A stretch of 64,000 nt of DNA from Salvia splendens (taxonomy: Eukaryota; Streptophyta; Magnoliopsida; Lamiales; Lamiaceae). The number at the start of each line of letters is the position of its first letter. The stretch's first letter is position 1. This document shows, in pieces, positions 47,834-60,859 of this stretch. The notes under the pieces are model-generated. The model searched no databases. It was not told the DNA's origin and saw only the letters and a program-made list of their open reading frames with translations. The translations under genes and the position numbers were made by a program. The DNA lies in the NCBI RefSeq assembly GCF_004379255.2, contig NC_056049.1, forward strand, positions 1,488,001 through 1,552,000. The letters are read 5' to 3'.

Positions 47834-48640
47834 TTTTATTGTTTCTCTGTAAATTGGAGTGAGTTGGATTTGCAGTATAAATTGAGACGATGAATTTAGA
47901 TAGTATCGACAGGCTGATTGATCATTGATATTAGCTCTTCTTGTATTTTTCAAATAATAAATTAAAATTTTTTTCCTAACTTTTATAACTTTAATGAAAG
48001 TTGAAAACTAAAAATAATTAACAAATTTCGGGCTAATCCTATTGAATTTTGAGCTATTCGGTTTACGGTCATTTAGATAGTGATCATTTTTCAGGTCATA
48101 AAATTTCTAATTCTAGTATTATTAAATTGTCGGACTATATAGAGTTTTAGACCAATCCATAAAATTTGGCACAGATAGAACATCGAAGGAGATCATCCCC
48201 TACCACCTTATCTTTTCAAATTTTCACAATTATAAAGTATTTAAATATATTCAAATTTAATGTAAATTATTATATAAAACTCCTAACAATAATTTCAAGA
48301 ACCTAATTTTTTTTGCATAGTTCAAAACATTTTCCTACTACTCTTTTATTAAAAAAAGTACAAACTTTTTCAAAAATTAATATGCCCTTTAGACACCAGC
48401 TCAAAATTTGTAACAACTTTAGTTAATTCTATAAATTGCTAGGTCTTTGAATAACTTTTGTTTTTTTGTCTTTATACGCGAACAAGGATAAATCTTTTCC
48501 CGTATATACCTAAGAATTAGATAATTTAATTTGACCAAATCATTTGTTGCCGGAAAACAATATATTAAACCTCTTTTACTTATTCAAACTTGCCCTATTA
48601 GTTTAATAAAGTTTTCATGTAATGTTTTGCATATTTTCTA
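47834..48640. promoter_or_regulatory. Bidirectional intergenic region between BBE-like 3 and 4
   Basis: An AT-rich spacer of about 860 bases between the two start codons, with no open frames of interest. It is the only head-to-head gene pair in the cluster. The BBE-like 4 side has a TATA box just beyond it; no clear TATAAA was found on the BBE-like 3 side. Confidence 0.5.
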
Positions 48641-48650
48641 TCTATAAAAA
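48641..48650 (+). promoter_or_regulatory. TATA box of BBE-like 4
   Basis: The sequence tctataaaaa lies about 45 bases before the ATG. The same tctataaa word and a purine-rich, aag-rich leader precede BBE-like 5 (about 57713-57722) and 6 (about 60848-60857). Confidence 0.65.
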
Positions 48651-48693
48651 GAAAAAGAAAAGAAAACAAAGAACACAAACTCATCTCAACACC

Positions 48694-50736
48694 ATGAAAA
48701 CTCCAACCTTTTCTTTGATTCTTCTTCTCATCTTCTCGTCCTCATCGGCAGCTTCTGCCGCCGGTGACTTCCTACATTGTCTGTCTGAGAAACTCGACAA
48801 CTACTCGTCAATTTCCAACATTGTTTACACCACAAGCAATTCATCATACACTTCCATCTTGGAATATTCCATCTACAACCTCAGATTCGATACGGAATCC
48901 ACACCGAAGCCGCATGCAATCATAACCCCAGAACACGAATCTCAGATCCCGCCTGTCATATACTGTGCCAAAACAGCTGGCCTCGAAGTCAGGACACGAA
49001 GTGGTGGCCATGACTTCGAAGGGCTATCTTATGTATCACGAGTCCCGTTTGTTGTCATTGATTTGATCAATCTCAGTGAAATCACAGTCGATGTTGGGTC
49101 AAAAACTGCGTGGGTCGAAGCTGGTGCCACCATCGGCTCGTTGTATTACAGAATCGCGGAGAAAAGTCCGATTCTTGGATTTCCGGCGGGTGTTTGCCTA
49201 ACACTCGGTGTCGGAGGCCACTTCAGTGGAGGAGGCTATGGCTATATGCTTAGAAAGAATGGCTTGGCTGCTGATCATGTGATCGATGCAAGAATAGTCG
49301 ACGTCAATGGTAGAATTCTAGACAGAGGATCAATGGGCGAAGATCTGTTCTGGGCCATCAGAGGAGGTGGCGCTGCCAGCTTTGGTGTAGTTGTTGCCTG
49401 GAAGGTACTATTCAAAATTCGTCCAAATATGCTGTTGAGTTAGTTATATTTGTTTTAGTCCACAATAAGAGACTTGCTCTGATATGAGATTCCATTCTAA
49501 AATCAATTACTGCATCTCTCTTATAAAAGATATCTTAATCATAGCATGAGACATGATTTTAGAAGATTTTGTTTAGTGTGTTAACTGCACAAATAAAATA
49601 TTTATAAATATATTAATATGAGAGTGAAAAAGTAACAGAAGTAATAATTATGACGGGATAAAATTTAGTTGGATATATTAACGTTGATTTAGATTTATTT
49701 AAAATGAAACTGTAATAATATGTATGAGACAAACTAAAAATGCATTAGAGTACATATAAATAGAATTGCCCATAAAACTTATATAGTCGTTGAAATTATG
49801 TCTTTTACACTATTGAAATATATGTTTTGAAATTGATATAAACAGGTACGATTAGTGAATGTACCTGAAAAAGTCACCATATTCTCGGTAGCCAGAACGT
49901 TAGAACAAAACGCAACTCAACTCATCCACCGCTGGCAATACGTCGCTCCCAACATCGACGACAATTTGTCAATGGGAATCATGATATCCCGGTCGAGCAC
50001 CATACAAAACGGAACCACTCCGACCATCCGCGCCTCCTTCTCCGGGCTCTTCCTCGGAGACGCCGAAAAATTGCTGCCGCTGATGCAGCAAAGTTTCCCG
50101 GAGCTCGGCCTAATGCGAGAAAACTGCACCGAGACGAGCTGGATCAAATCCACCGTCGCCTTCGCCGGAAACCCCATCCAAACACCGCTGCAAATCCTGC
50201 TCAACAGAACTCAGCCCCAAAAAGGATTCTCCAAACAGAAATCAAACTATGTGAAGGAACCAATTCCTCAACAGGGCTTTGAAGGATTATTGGAAGAATT
50301 CTTCAAAGCAGAGGAAGCTACGAGAGGTTTATTGATCCTCGTTCCTTATGGCGGGAAAATGGCGGAGATCTCCGAATCCGCCATTCCTTTTCCTCATAGA
50401 GGCGGGAACCTGTACATGATCTCTCATCGTATCGGTTGGGAGGAAGAAAATGCTCGGGATTCGGAGAGGTACGTAGGCTGGTCGAGGCGGCTTGAGGACT
50501 ACATGACTCCTTACGTTTCGAGTAATCCGAGGGAAGCGTATCTCAACTACAGAGATCTCGACCTTGGAGTTAACAACGTTGTGGGGGAGACGAGCTACGA
50601 GCAAGCAAGTGTTTGGGGCAAGAGATATTTCAAGGACAATTTTGATCGTCTTGTTCGGGTGAAAACCATGGTTGATCCGGGGAATTTCTTCAGAAACGAA
50701 CAGAGCATTCCGCCGTTGCATTCCAAGTGGAAATGA
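48694..50736 (+). CDS. BBE-like FAD-linked oxidase 4 (one intron)
   Basis: Exons 48694-49404 and 49846-50736 (GT-AG, phase 0) give 533 residues. The signal peptide is MKTPTFSLILLLIFSSSSAASA. His106 (RSGGHDFEG) and Cys168 (FPAGVCLTLGVGGH) are present. The intron follows FGVVVAWK, exactly as in members 5 and 6, while members 1-3 have no intron there. Near the pocket it reads LVPYGG and MISH (Ser430-His431), where members 1-3 have FNPYGG and IQY/LQY, so substrate or mechanism may differ. The end, NYRDLDLG and FFRNEQSIPPL, is normal. It is inverted relative to members 5 and 6. The frame is intact and the gene looks functional. Confidence 0.94.
49440..49520 (-). mobile_element. TRIM relic in the BBE-like 4 intron
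   Basis: On the minus strand, attttagaatggaat followed by ctcatatcagagcaagtc resembles the LTR end plus the tRNA-Met primer site of the TRIM family at 52390. The rest is too decayed to delimit. Confidence 0.5.
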
Positions 50737-50744
50737 GGGGATTG

Positions 50745-52180
50745 AGAAATCAATTTTTGTGGATTGTGCTTGATTATGAATAAGGCCTTGTTAAATTTGT
50801 GTTGTATTATCTTTTGTTGGTGTAATATACTGTATAACTTTGATGATATAATGAAATTGTTATTTTTTTATCCGCTTTTCTCCACCGAGTTAAATAATTT
50901 CTTAAAAACCGCGACAGTTAAATATGAGACATTTATTAGGAATTCGGAGGGAGTAACTTTTAATAGGGACTTTTCGCTCATTAGAAAAGATAACAATGAG
51001 ATTTTGATTTGAAGGATTTTGAGATCTATTATTCGACATAATATATTGGCCAAATTTATAAGTTTTGATCAATATCAGAATTTTTTAAAAATATTAATTA
51101 TATCTGTATAATTTTAATTGTGGTGGAGTATATTTTAATTGTCTAAGTGGAAAAAAATTCTAGCTAGACACATATATAAAAACTAAAGATTTGGCTAACT
51201 AGGTACTAGGTGTATCAAATAATAATCAGCCAAATGTTTTGTTTCTATCACACACATCGGCATACCTTTTCTAAATTTGAGATTATATGCGACAATGAAT
51301 AAAAATGTTATAAATCGACTATTTTTAAAATTTGCAAAGTTGACTAAAATGGATCATCTATGGTTATTTTATTTTTTTGGCAATTTACTCCAATTTAATT
51401 ATTAATGCGGCCAGATAATTAAGTAACTGCCATGTTGAAATTAATAATGGTCTTAGACGTTAGAACATGGGAATTAAAAAAAAAAAAATTTTAATCCATA
51501 ATTTAATGAATTTGACTTGGATTAGTTGGTTTAGGTTTCCATCAATGTTTTTTAATTGGCTGAAGTTCAATTGATATTGTGAATGACATTAATGACGGTA
51601 GAAAGTTGAAACCCATACTTTAAAATGCATATTTGTATATAGTTCAAAAATATGAAATTTAAGTTTGAAAAATATGAATTATAAATTTATAATTATTAGA
51701 CTATCCTCAAATCCAAATCAATAAGACAAATGAAAAAAAAACCAAAATTATGATATAACGAAATTAACTATAAATCGACCAAAGTTTGAAAATTTTCTGG
51801 CAATTATTTGAAAATAAAAGACAAAATTAGTGGTAATGCAATATTGAAAGAGTTTGTCAACTTGCATGTGATTACCAGAAGAAAATAATTGAGAAAAGAA
51901 AGGCATCTAAACAGGAAATGTTTTAATAAATAAAAATAATGATGATAAATAATAGTAATTGCTCCCCACATGTGAACACCCACCTGTATATAGATAGTGT
52001 CGCAATCTGAGCTCACAGCCAAGAACCTAAATGCCAAACCATATCGCTGCCAACCCGCTTTTGACAACATTTTCAAATTCAAGAAGTCACAGCAGATCTT
52101 GTAAGTGAGGCATAGAGTTGTTGGAGCCATTTCTGGGCATGGGCAATCAGCCATCATAAAAAGCTCACTCCAAATCAAAA
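50745..52180. other. AT-rich intergenic DNA
   Basis: Contains the 3' UTR of BBE-like 4. From about 51960 to 52170 a minus-strand open stretch with Cys/Trp-rich translation is not recognisable as part of the adjacent LINE fragment. No gene is called. Confidence 0.45.
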
Positions 52181-52189
52181 CTGGAGATA

Positions 52190-53095
52190 CCCCATGTGCA
52201 GCTTGCTTAATTGCTTGGCCAATCTTCCCCGAGCCCAGGTGAACCGAGGCCCTCTAAACCCCATGTCACCTAAACTGTAATAAAAAATAATTTTTTGAAA
52301 TAATGCACACACACTCGATCTAGAAGATGAGCTCCCTTGTTTCTCATCACTATTCAACATTGCGTTAAAGTCCCCAGCCAGAACCCATTGTTGGCAATTG
52401 AAACTAGAAAAATAACATATAACTGTCCCACATCGAAAAACTGAAACTAGTATATAAATCCATGGGCCACTCCTCCTATCACCGATTGGTTTTAGGATGG
52501 AACCCATGGATTTCTATCATGGTATCAGAGCGGGTCGCCTACTGTGGGTCAAATTTAACTAACCCATCAGTATATCTGGGCTAAAACCGAAAAAATGACT
52601 GACCCAACAGTATATTTGGGCTTAAAATTTGGGCCAGTGGTCCAACCAATCAAAAAAAAAATTAGGCCAGTTGTCCAATCGATCAGAAAAAAGGTCCAAC
52701 CCCTCCAAGTTCACCTTGAAGGGTTTGAAGGAGGGTGTTGGCAATTGAAACTAGAAAAATAACATGTAACTGTCCCACATCGAAAAACTGAAATTAGTAT
52801 ATAAATCCATGGGCCACTCCTCCTATCACCAATTGGTTTTAGGATGGAACCCATGGATTTCTATCACCCATGGCTCACTTACCGTCTCTGCGATCAGCCC
52901 AAGATACTTCCAAGGCACACGACGACAAGCTAGTTGCGGGCTGCCATACACAAACGTGACAAACATCGAGCTCGGGTTGTGTCCTCTTTTCACTCTACAA
53001 TGAATAAATTGCCGATGATTGTAAACTACTTCTACGGAGAGAAAGTATTTCCAGCAAATCCAAATTCCTCTGGAATAACCAGCAACTTCCACTCG
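52190..53095 (-). mobile_element. LINE endonuclease fragment, split by a TRIM element
   Basis: The minus-strand translation of 53092-52867 contains RGIWICW, NHRQFIHCRV and TFVYGSP, and ends SEPWV. The translation resumes after the TRIM at 52389 with WVLAGDFNAMLNSDEKQG and GFRGPRFTWARGRLAKQL. Together these are the middle to C-terminal part of a plant L1-type apurinic endonuclease domain. There is no reverse transcriptase nearby, so this is an isolated, dead fragment. The 5-bp TRIM target duplication repeats the Trp-Val codons. Confidence 0.8.
52390..52866 (+). mobile_element. TRIM retrotransposon, copy B
   Basis: A 477-bp miniature LTR element. LTRs 52390-52519 and 52736-52866 start tgttggcaattg and end tttctatca. 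The primer-binding site tggtatcagagcggg directly follows the 5' LTR and is a perfect initiator-Met-tRNA type. A purine-rich gaaggaggg precedes the 3' LTR. The target duplication is CCCAT (52385-52389 and 52867-52871). The LTRs differ at only a few positions, so it is younger than copy A. It is noncoding. Confidence 0.93.
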
Positions 53096-53099
53096 ATGT

Positions 53100-53633
53100 G
53101 AGTAAGGGAATCAATGTAAATGATAACATGATGAGATTAAATATTTGAGTTCAACAGTTCCTTTGTTATTACAATTATAGTATTTATTATGTATAATATT
53201 AAGAGACTATAATTCGGATAAAATTTTGAATTCAATCGGGAGCCACATTTTATATGCTAATTGACCAAATCTAAACCGATGAATTTTAAGATCTAATACA
53301 CACATGCCATTTTTGTGTTTTTATAGCTAATCGAATCTGTATTAATTGAAAAGAGAATTTGTATATATTGTAAAAGATAAGTTCTGTTTAATTCAACACA
53401 TATATGTATATTGTTGAACGTAGATTTGTATATTGTTTTAAACATATTTATAATTTATTTTAAATGCAAATTGAAAGAGCACATCTTACCTATAAATCTA
53501 TAATCTATAATCTATAATCTATCTATATCTATAAATATATAAAGCCACAATTTGACTATTCACTTTTGCCGCCAAATTTCATAAAACGATACCCAAATCT
53601 TACTTTAGAATTTTAAGCTGACCTAAAATATTA
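53100..53633. other. AT-rich intergenic DNA
   Basis: No gene. A short tandem repeat of tctataatc lies at about 53498-53525. Confidence 0.5.
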
Positions 53634-53889
53634 CTTTCCTCTGTCCCTGAAAATTTGTCACATTTTTCTATTTTCGTCCGTCCCACAAATTTTGTTATAT
53701 TTCACTTTTTTACCATATTTGTTAATTGACCCCACATTCCACTAACTCATTCCTACTCACATTTTATTATAAAACTAATACTTTAAAAGTAGGACCCACT
53801 GTGTACTAACTTTTTCAACTCACTTTTCATTACATTTATTAAAATTCGTATCCGGTCAAATTGTGACAAAATTGAATGAACGAAGAGGG
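53634..53889. mobile_element. Stowaway-like MITE, degenerate
   Basis: Starts ctttcctctgtccctg and ends gaatgaacgaagaggg, with TA on each side (53632-53633 and 53890-53891). It shares the internal cacattccactaact with the elements at 13730 and 57871. Confidence 0.7.
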
Positions 53890-54040
53890 TACATTCTTTT
53901 AGAGTTGTCATTTATATATGTCAAATCGATACAAAGTAATTGTCCATAACACATTGGACAATAATACATTGATCATTACGAAGCTGCCAAATAGTACTAC
54001 GGAAACATTTATCAATCTTCAGCCATGTGCTCTAAATCAG

Positions 54041-54260
54041 CCTCCATTCGTCCCACAAAAATATGATTCTTTTTTTAGTCTATCCACAAGAATATGCATT
54101 TTTCAGTTTAGGAAACTCTTTTCTCTATAATGAGGTGGACTCATTTCTCACTAACAATACTTTAATTAATATTTTTTCTCTTTACTTCTCTTTTATTTTA
54201 CCAATTTTGCATTAAAACTGTGCCGAATTCAAAGTGCATATTCTTTGAGGACGAATGAAG
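54041..54260. mobile_element. Stowaway-like MITE, degenerate
   Basis: Starts cctccattcgtcccac and ends gaggacgaatgaag, followed by TA. The inner words ttttaccaatttt.cattaaaact are shared with the element at 59535. Confidence 0.6.
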
Positions 54261-54264
54261 TATT

Positions 54265-54935
54265 GTTGAAGGCAGAAATGAATTTATTAAACTTAAAATC
54301 TATTCAAAATGGAGGTAAAATAACTACAACTTTGCATATAAATACCAGCTCTCAATAACGAGTGTGTGCATATTTTCTAGAGAAAAACACAAAATTATTC
54401 TCTATCATAATAAGTTGACCCTTTTTCATATTTCGTTCGTACATGCGTGCGTCACATAAATATTAATTTGACTTATTATTGGCCAAAGACGATGATCTAT
54501 AACATAATTTTAAAATTTATTGACGATAAATAATTTGCAGCTTTAATTTGCAAATCTCAAAGCGAAATTGTTTGATATTTGCAAATTAGGCTAGGGTATT
54601 ATTTCTATATTGATTAATTAATTAATACTAATCCCTAAGTACTAGTATAATTATAGATAACTTATAGAACTATTTAGACTAATAATTTTAAAAGATGATT
54701 TTATTATGAAACCAATGAGAATAAATAATAAAGCTTAACATTGGAACCTGGAAGAATAATTAAATATAAACGAATGAACTATAGAACTTCGGGGTTCATT
54801 AACCAATCGATCTATCGATAATGACTTAATTCAACGTTCATTGTCAAATCATGTTTTTACTAGAACGATCATAAATTTAGTCTAAATAAAACTTTTCTGC
54901 ATCTCTAAACTATATAGAAAGGTGTAATTAAAATA
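54265..54935. other. AT-rich intergenic DNA
   Basis: No gene or element recognised. Confidence 0.45.
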
Positions 54936-55210
54936 GGGTAATGATATAATGCAAACTCTATATATTGTATAAACTCCAAATTTTACAATACAGTATCAAC
55001 ACAGCGTCAATACAATGTCAACATAATATAAATTTTAAGATTTTGATGTCAACACAATGTCAACCCAGTGTCAACACAATGTCAACACAACATCACCGTT
55101 GACATTGTGTTGACATTTTCTATTGCTATTATTTAGTCATTTGTTGAAATTTTTTAATGGTCCAAATTATAGTTTGTATAATATTTAGAGTTTGTATTTG
55201 ATTACATCCC
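54936..55210. mobile_element. Foldback MITE with internal tgtcaacac repeats
   Basis: Ends gggtaatgatataatgcaaactct and the approximate complement agagtttgtatttgattacatccc form an inverted repeat of about 27 bp. The flanks aattaaaata and aattaaaaat suggest a 9-10-bp target duplication, as in Mutator-like MITEs. Between them lie several copies of the 12-bp word tgtcaacacaa(t), facing one inverted copy (gttgacattgtgttgac). Confidence 0.65.
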
Positions 55211-55214
55211 AATT

Positions 55215-55790
55215 AAAAATATGATGATGGATATAGACATTTCACACGTGCACAAAATGACTTCAATTATTTTGTCTTTTATCTCTTCAAGCTCATTTGA
55301 ATCCAAATTAAACAAACTCGTCAAATTAGACAGCCTCAAATAATTCTAACAATTAAGAATTAAGATCAGAATATTCTAAATATAGTATTATCAGTCTGTC
55401 AATCAAATCTGACCAAGTTTTGTTCAAGATTGACATGCCAAATTAACTCAGTTTTTTTAATTTGCATCAACTTGAATTTATTATAAAATACTACAACTAC
55501 TAAACTAACTTTTCAAAGATCTGAATATACGACATAGAAAACACTTGAAACATGATTTTGAGCTAGCCTAACCCTTCACTATATCACCAATACAACCAAA
55601 GATTGTTATAAACGGCATGCATAACAAAAAGTAATAAAAGAGACAAACTACACTAGAAAATTATTCGTAGAGAAATTACAAATAAATTAGGATAACAACA
55701 ATGACTTAACCTTATTACTAGAGCTAATTAGGATTAAATACATAACATAACATATAACATCACAATGGTCTTATTCATACCTAAATCTTA
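55215..55790. other. Intergenic DNA downstream of BBE-like 5
   Basis: AT-rich. Holds the 3' UTR of the minus-strand BBE-like 5 gene. No other feature seen. Confidence 0.45.
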
Positions 55791-55796
55791 GATTTC

Positions 55797-57675
<1,879 letters not shown>

Positions 57676-57870
57676 TTAGAGATGTGTGTTTTGTTCTTTG
57701 TTTTTTTTGATTTATTTATAGACGGAGCTTTTCTATGCTAATAATGCAATTTTGTTTGAATATTACATCAGGTTTGAAATCCTATTCTTGTCTATGAAGA
57801 ACTTTTCAGGTCAAATCAAATTATACAATCATAGTTCAGTCAATTGCTAGGCTAAATTCAAAATATTATA

Positions 57871-58071
57871 CTTCTTCGTCCGCGAATAGGAGTCCCGGTT
57901 CATTTTTACCATAAATGGTAATAGGGTCCCACCTTCCACTCACATTTTATTTAAAACTAAAATATTCAAGTAAGACTTCTATTCCACTGACTTTTTTCCA
58001 CTCACTTTTCTTAATATTTCTTAAAACCCGTGCCGCCAAGGAGTGAGACTCCTAATGGCGGAATGCGGGAG
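57871..58071. mobile_element. Stowaway MITE
   Basis: Starts cttcttcgtccgcgaataggagtc and ends gactcctaatggcggaatgcgggag, with TA on each side (57869-57870 and 58072-58073). Located between BBE-like 5 and 6. Confidence 0.8.
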
Positions 58072-58643
58072 TAATTAAAATCAAATTTAATCCATAAAAG
58101 TAAACTGGATAATTGGTCAAATTGCGTTGTGTAAAGGGACATGCGTATGCACGAATTGAAATCTTTCGCGAAACATTAATTAAGTAAAAGTAAAATGGTT
58201 GAATTCTTATGAAATTATAAAGTTAAAAGCAGAAATAATATTAAATAAAGGCATCAACAAAGTGGAATAAAAGAATTCCAGAAAAACTAGAATTATATGC
58301 CAAAGGTGATACATAACGTCTACTCCACCTTATTAGCTTGAATAATAATCTTTTAATTGACTGAAATCTGAAATGAAAGGCTGAGGGCATAATGGTCTAG
58401 TACTAATTAGCTATCCTTATTTCAAAGTTTGAAAATATTAAAGGTTTATTGAGATTTGAGAATCTCCTAAGTCTAGCAAATCACTAAATAAAATGGACTC
58501 ATACACAATATGAAAAGCAAATCACAAAATAAACAACTGATTTACATTAATGAAAAGCAACACAACTCAAATTTTACAACGTCTTATTCATAATCATACA
58601 CAGTGTTCCCTAAATCTTTAATTTCTCAATCCCCTGTTTTCCA

Positions 58644-60808
58644 CTAGTAATGCAACGGCGGAATGCTCTGTTCGTTTCTGAAGAAATTCCCGGGATCAAC
58701 CATGGTTTTCACCCGAACAAGACGATCAAAATTGTCCTTGAAATATCTCTTGCCCCAAACACTTGCTTGCTCGTAGCTCGTCTCCCCCACAACGTTGTTA
58801 ACTCCAAGGTCGAGATCTCTGTAGTTGAGATACGCTTCCCTCGGATTACTCGAAACGTAAGGAGTCAAGTAATCGTCAATCCTCCTCGACCAGCTTACGT
58901 AGCTCTCCGAATCCCGGGCATTTTCTTCTAACCAACCGATGGCATGATTGATCAGGTACAGATTCCCGCCTCTATGAGGAAAAGGAATGGCGGATTCGGA
59001 AATCTCCGCCATTTTCCCGCCATAAGGCATCATGAGGATGAATAAACCACTCATAGCTTCTGCTTTGTAGAAGTGTTCCCATATGCCTTCAAAGGCATGC
59101 TGAGGAATTGGTGTCTTCACATAGTTTGATTTGTCTTTGGCGAATCCTTTTGTGGGTTGAGTTCTGTTGAGAAGGATTTGCAACGGTGTTTCGATGGGGT
59201 AGCCGCCGAAGGCGAGGGTGGATTGGATCCAGCTCGTCTCGGCGCAGTTTTGCCTCACTAGGCCTAGCTCGGGGAAGCTTTGCTGCATGAGCGGGAGCAA
59301 TGTGTCGATGCCGCCGAGGTAGAGTGCGAAGAAGCTGACAAGGACGGTCCGATTGCTCGATCGGGATGTCAAGACTCCGATGAACAAATCTTTGTCGATG
59401 TTGGGAGCGATGTATTGCCAACGATGGATGAGATGAGTTGCGTTTTGTTCTAATGTTCTGTCGACCTGGAAGATAGTGACATTTTTGGGAACATCCACTA
59501 GTTGTACCTGAATAAATTAATTTTAAAACTTATACTCCATCCGTCCACAAAAATAGAGTAGATTTGTCATTTTTGAATATCCACAAAAAATAGAACACAT
59601 TTAAAAAAGGAAAGTTTTCAACCACTTCTCTCTTACTTTTTTCTCTTCTCTGTTGCTAATAATATGGACCTCACATTCCACTAACATTACTGCTCTCTTA
59701 CCTTTTCTCCTTCTTTCTTACTTTTTTTCCCTTATCTCTTACTAATAATAAAGACCCCACATTCCACTAACACAACTTCTTTCTTATTTTTTCCCTTCTC
59801 TCTTACTTTACCAATTTCACATTAAAACTCGTGTCATTCATAATGTGTCCTATTTTTTTATGGACGGAGGGAGTATATCATTGTGTAGATAAATCTATTT
59901 TATATCTGATTGATTTTAAAATGGGATCCTACAAACTATAATAATGGTATCAGAGCGGGCCTCTAATCTGTGGACTTAAATTTTAATTGACCAAACAGTA
60001 TATTTAGGCGAAACAGAAAAATATCTGATATAACATATATGTGACTTTTGACCTCTAACCTTCAATTTTAGTGAAGTGAAGTTTTTTTTCGTAATACCTT
60101 CCAGGCAACAACTACGCCAAAACTGGCAGCTCCACCTCCTCTGATGGCCCAGAATAGATCTTCGCCCATTGATTCTCTATCAAGAATTTTGCCATTAACG
60201 TCGACTATTCTTGCATCGATCACATGATCGGCAGCCAAGCCATACTTCCTCTGCATTAAGCCGTAGCCTCCTCCACCGAAGTGGCCCCCGACACCAATAG
60301 TTAGGCAACCACCTGCTGGAAATCCAAGAACCGGACTTTTCTCTGCGATTCTGTAATACAAAGAGCCGATGGTGGCACCAGCTTCAACCCACGCAGTTTT
60401 TGACTCGGCGTCCACGGTAATTTCACTGAGATTGATCAAATCAATTACCACAAACGGGACTCGTGATACATAAGATAGTCCCTCGAAGTCATGGCCCCCA
60501 CTTCGAGTCCTGACTTCAAGGCAAGCTTCTTTAGCGCAGTGTATGATAGCCGGTATTTGAGATTCGTGTTCTGGGGTTATGATCGCCTGCGGCTTTGGTG
60601 TAGAGTTCGTAGCAAATCTAAGGTTGAAGATGGAATATTTCAAAATGGAAGTGTAAGATGAATTATTTGAGGTGTAAACAACATTGGAGATCGAAGAGTA
60701 GTTGTCGGATTTCTCGGAAAGACACTGTAGGAAGTCACCGGCTGCAGACGCTGCCAATGAGCACGACAAGATGAGAAGAAGAATCAAAGAAATGGTTGGA
60801 GTTTTCAT
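58644..60808 (-). CDS. BBE-like FAD-linked oxidase 6 (one intron)
   Basis: Exons 60808-60098 and 59507-58644 (GT-AG, phase 0) give 524 residues. The signal peptide is nearly that of member 5. His106 (RSGGHDFEG) and Cys168 ([14 protein letters not shown]) are kept. Pocket motifs read MMPYGG and LINH instead of FNPYGG and IQY. The end is NYRDLDLG and FFRNEQSIPPLHY, shorter than member 5. The 590-bp intron is the longest of the three and holds a Stowaway MITE and a TRIM relic. The promoter repeats the tctataaa box seen in members 4 and 5. The frame is intact. Confidence 0.94.
59535..59873. mobile_element. Stowaway MITE in the BBE-like 6 intron
   Basis: Starts ctccatccgtccacaaaaatag and ends tatggacggagggag, with TA on each side (59533-59534 and 59874-59875). 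It contains internal tandem cttctttctta..cattccactaacattac-type blocks (three copies). Confidence 0.88.
59890..60030 (+). mobile_element. TRIM relic in the BBE-like 6 intron
   Basis: The pieces gattgattttaaaatgggatcc and then tggtatcagagcggg (59945-59959) match the LTR end and tRNA-Met primer site of the TRIM at 52390. Downstream, gaccaaacagtatatttaggc matches its interior. The outer ends are lost. Confidence 0.7.
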
Positions 60809-60859
60809 GGTTTAGAGATGTGTGTTGTGTTCTTTCTTTTTTTTAATCTTTTTATAGAT

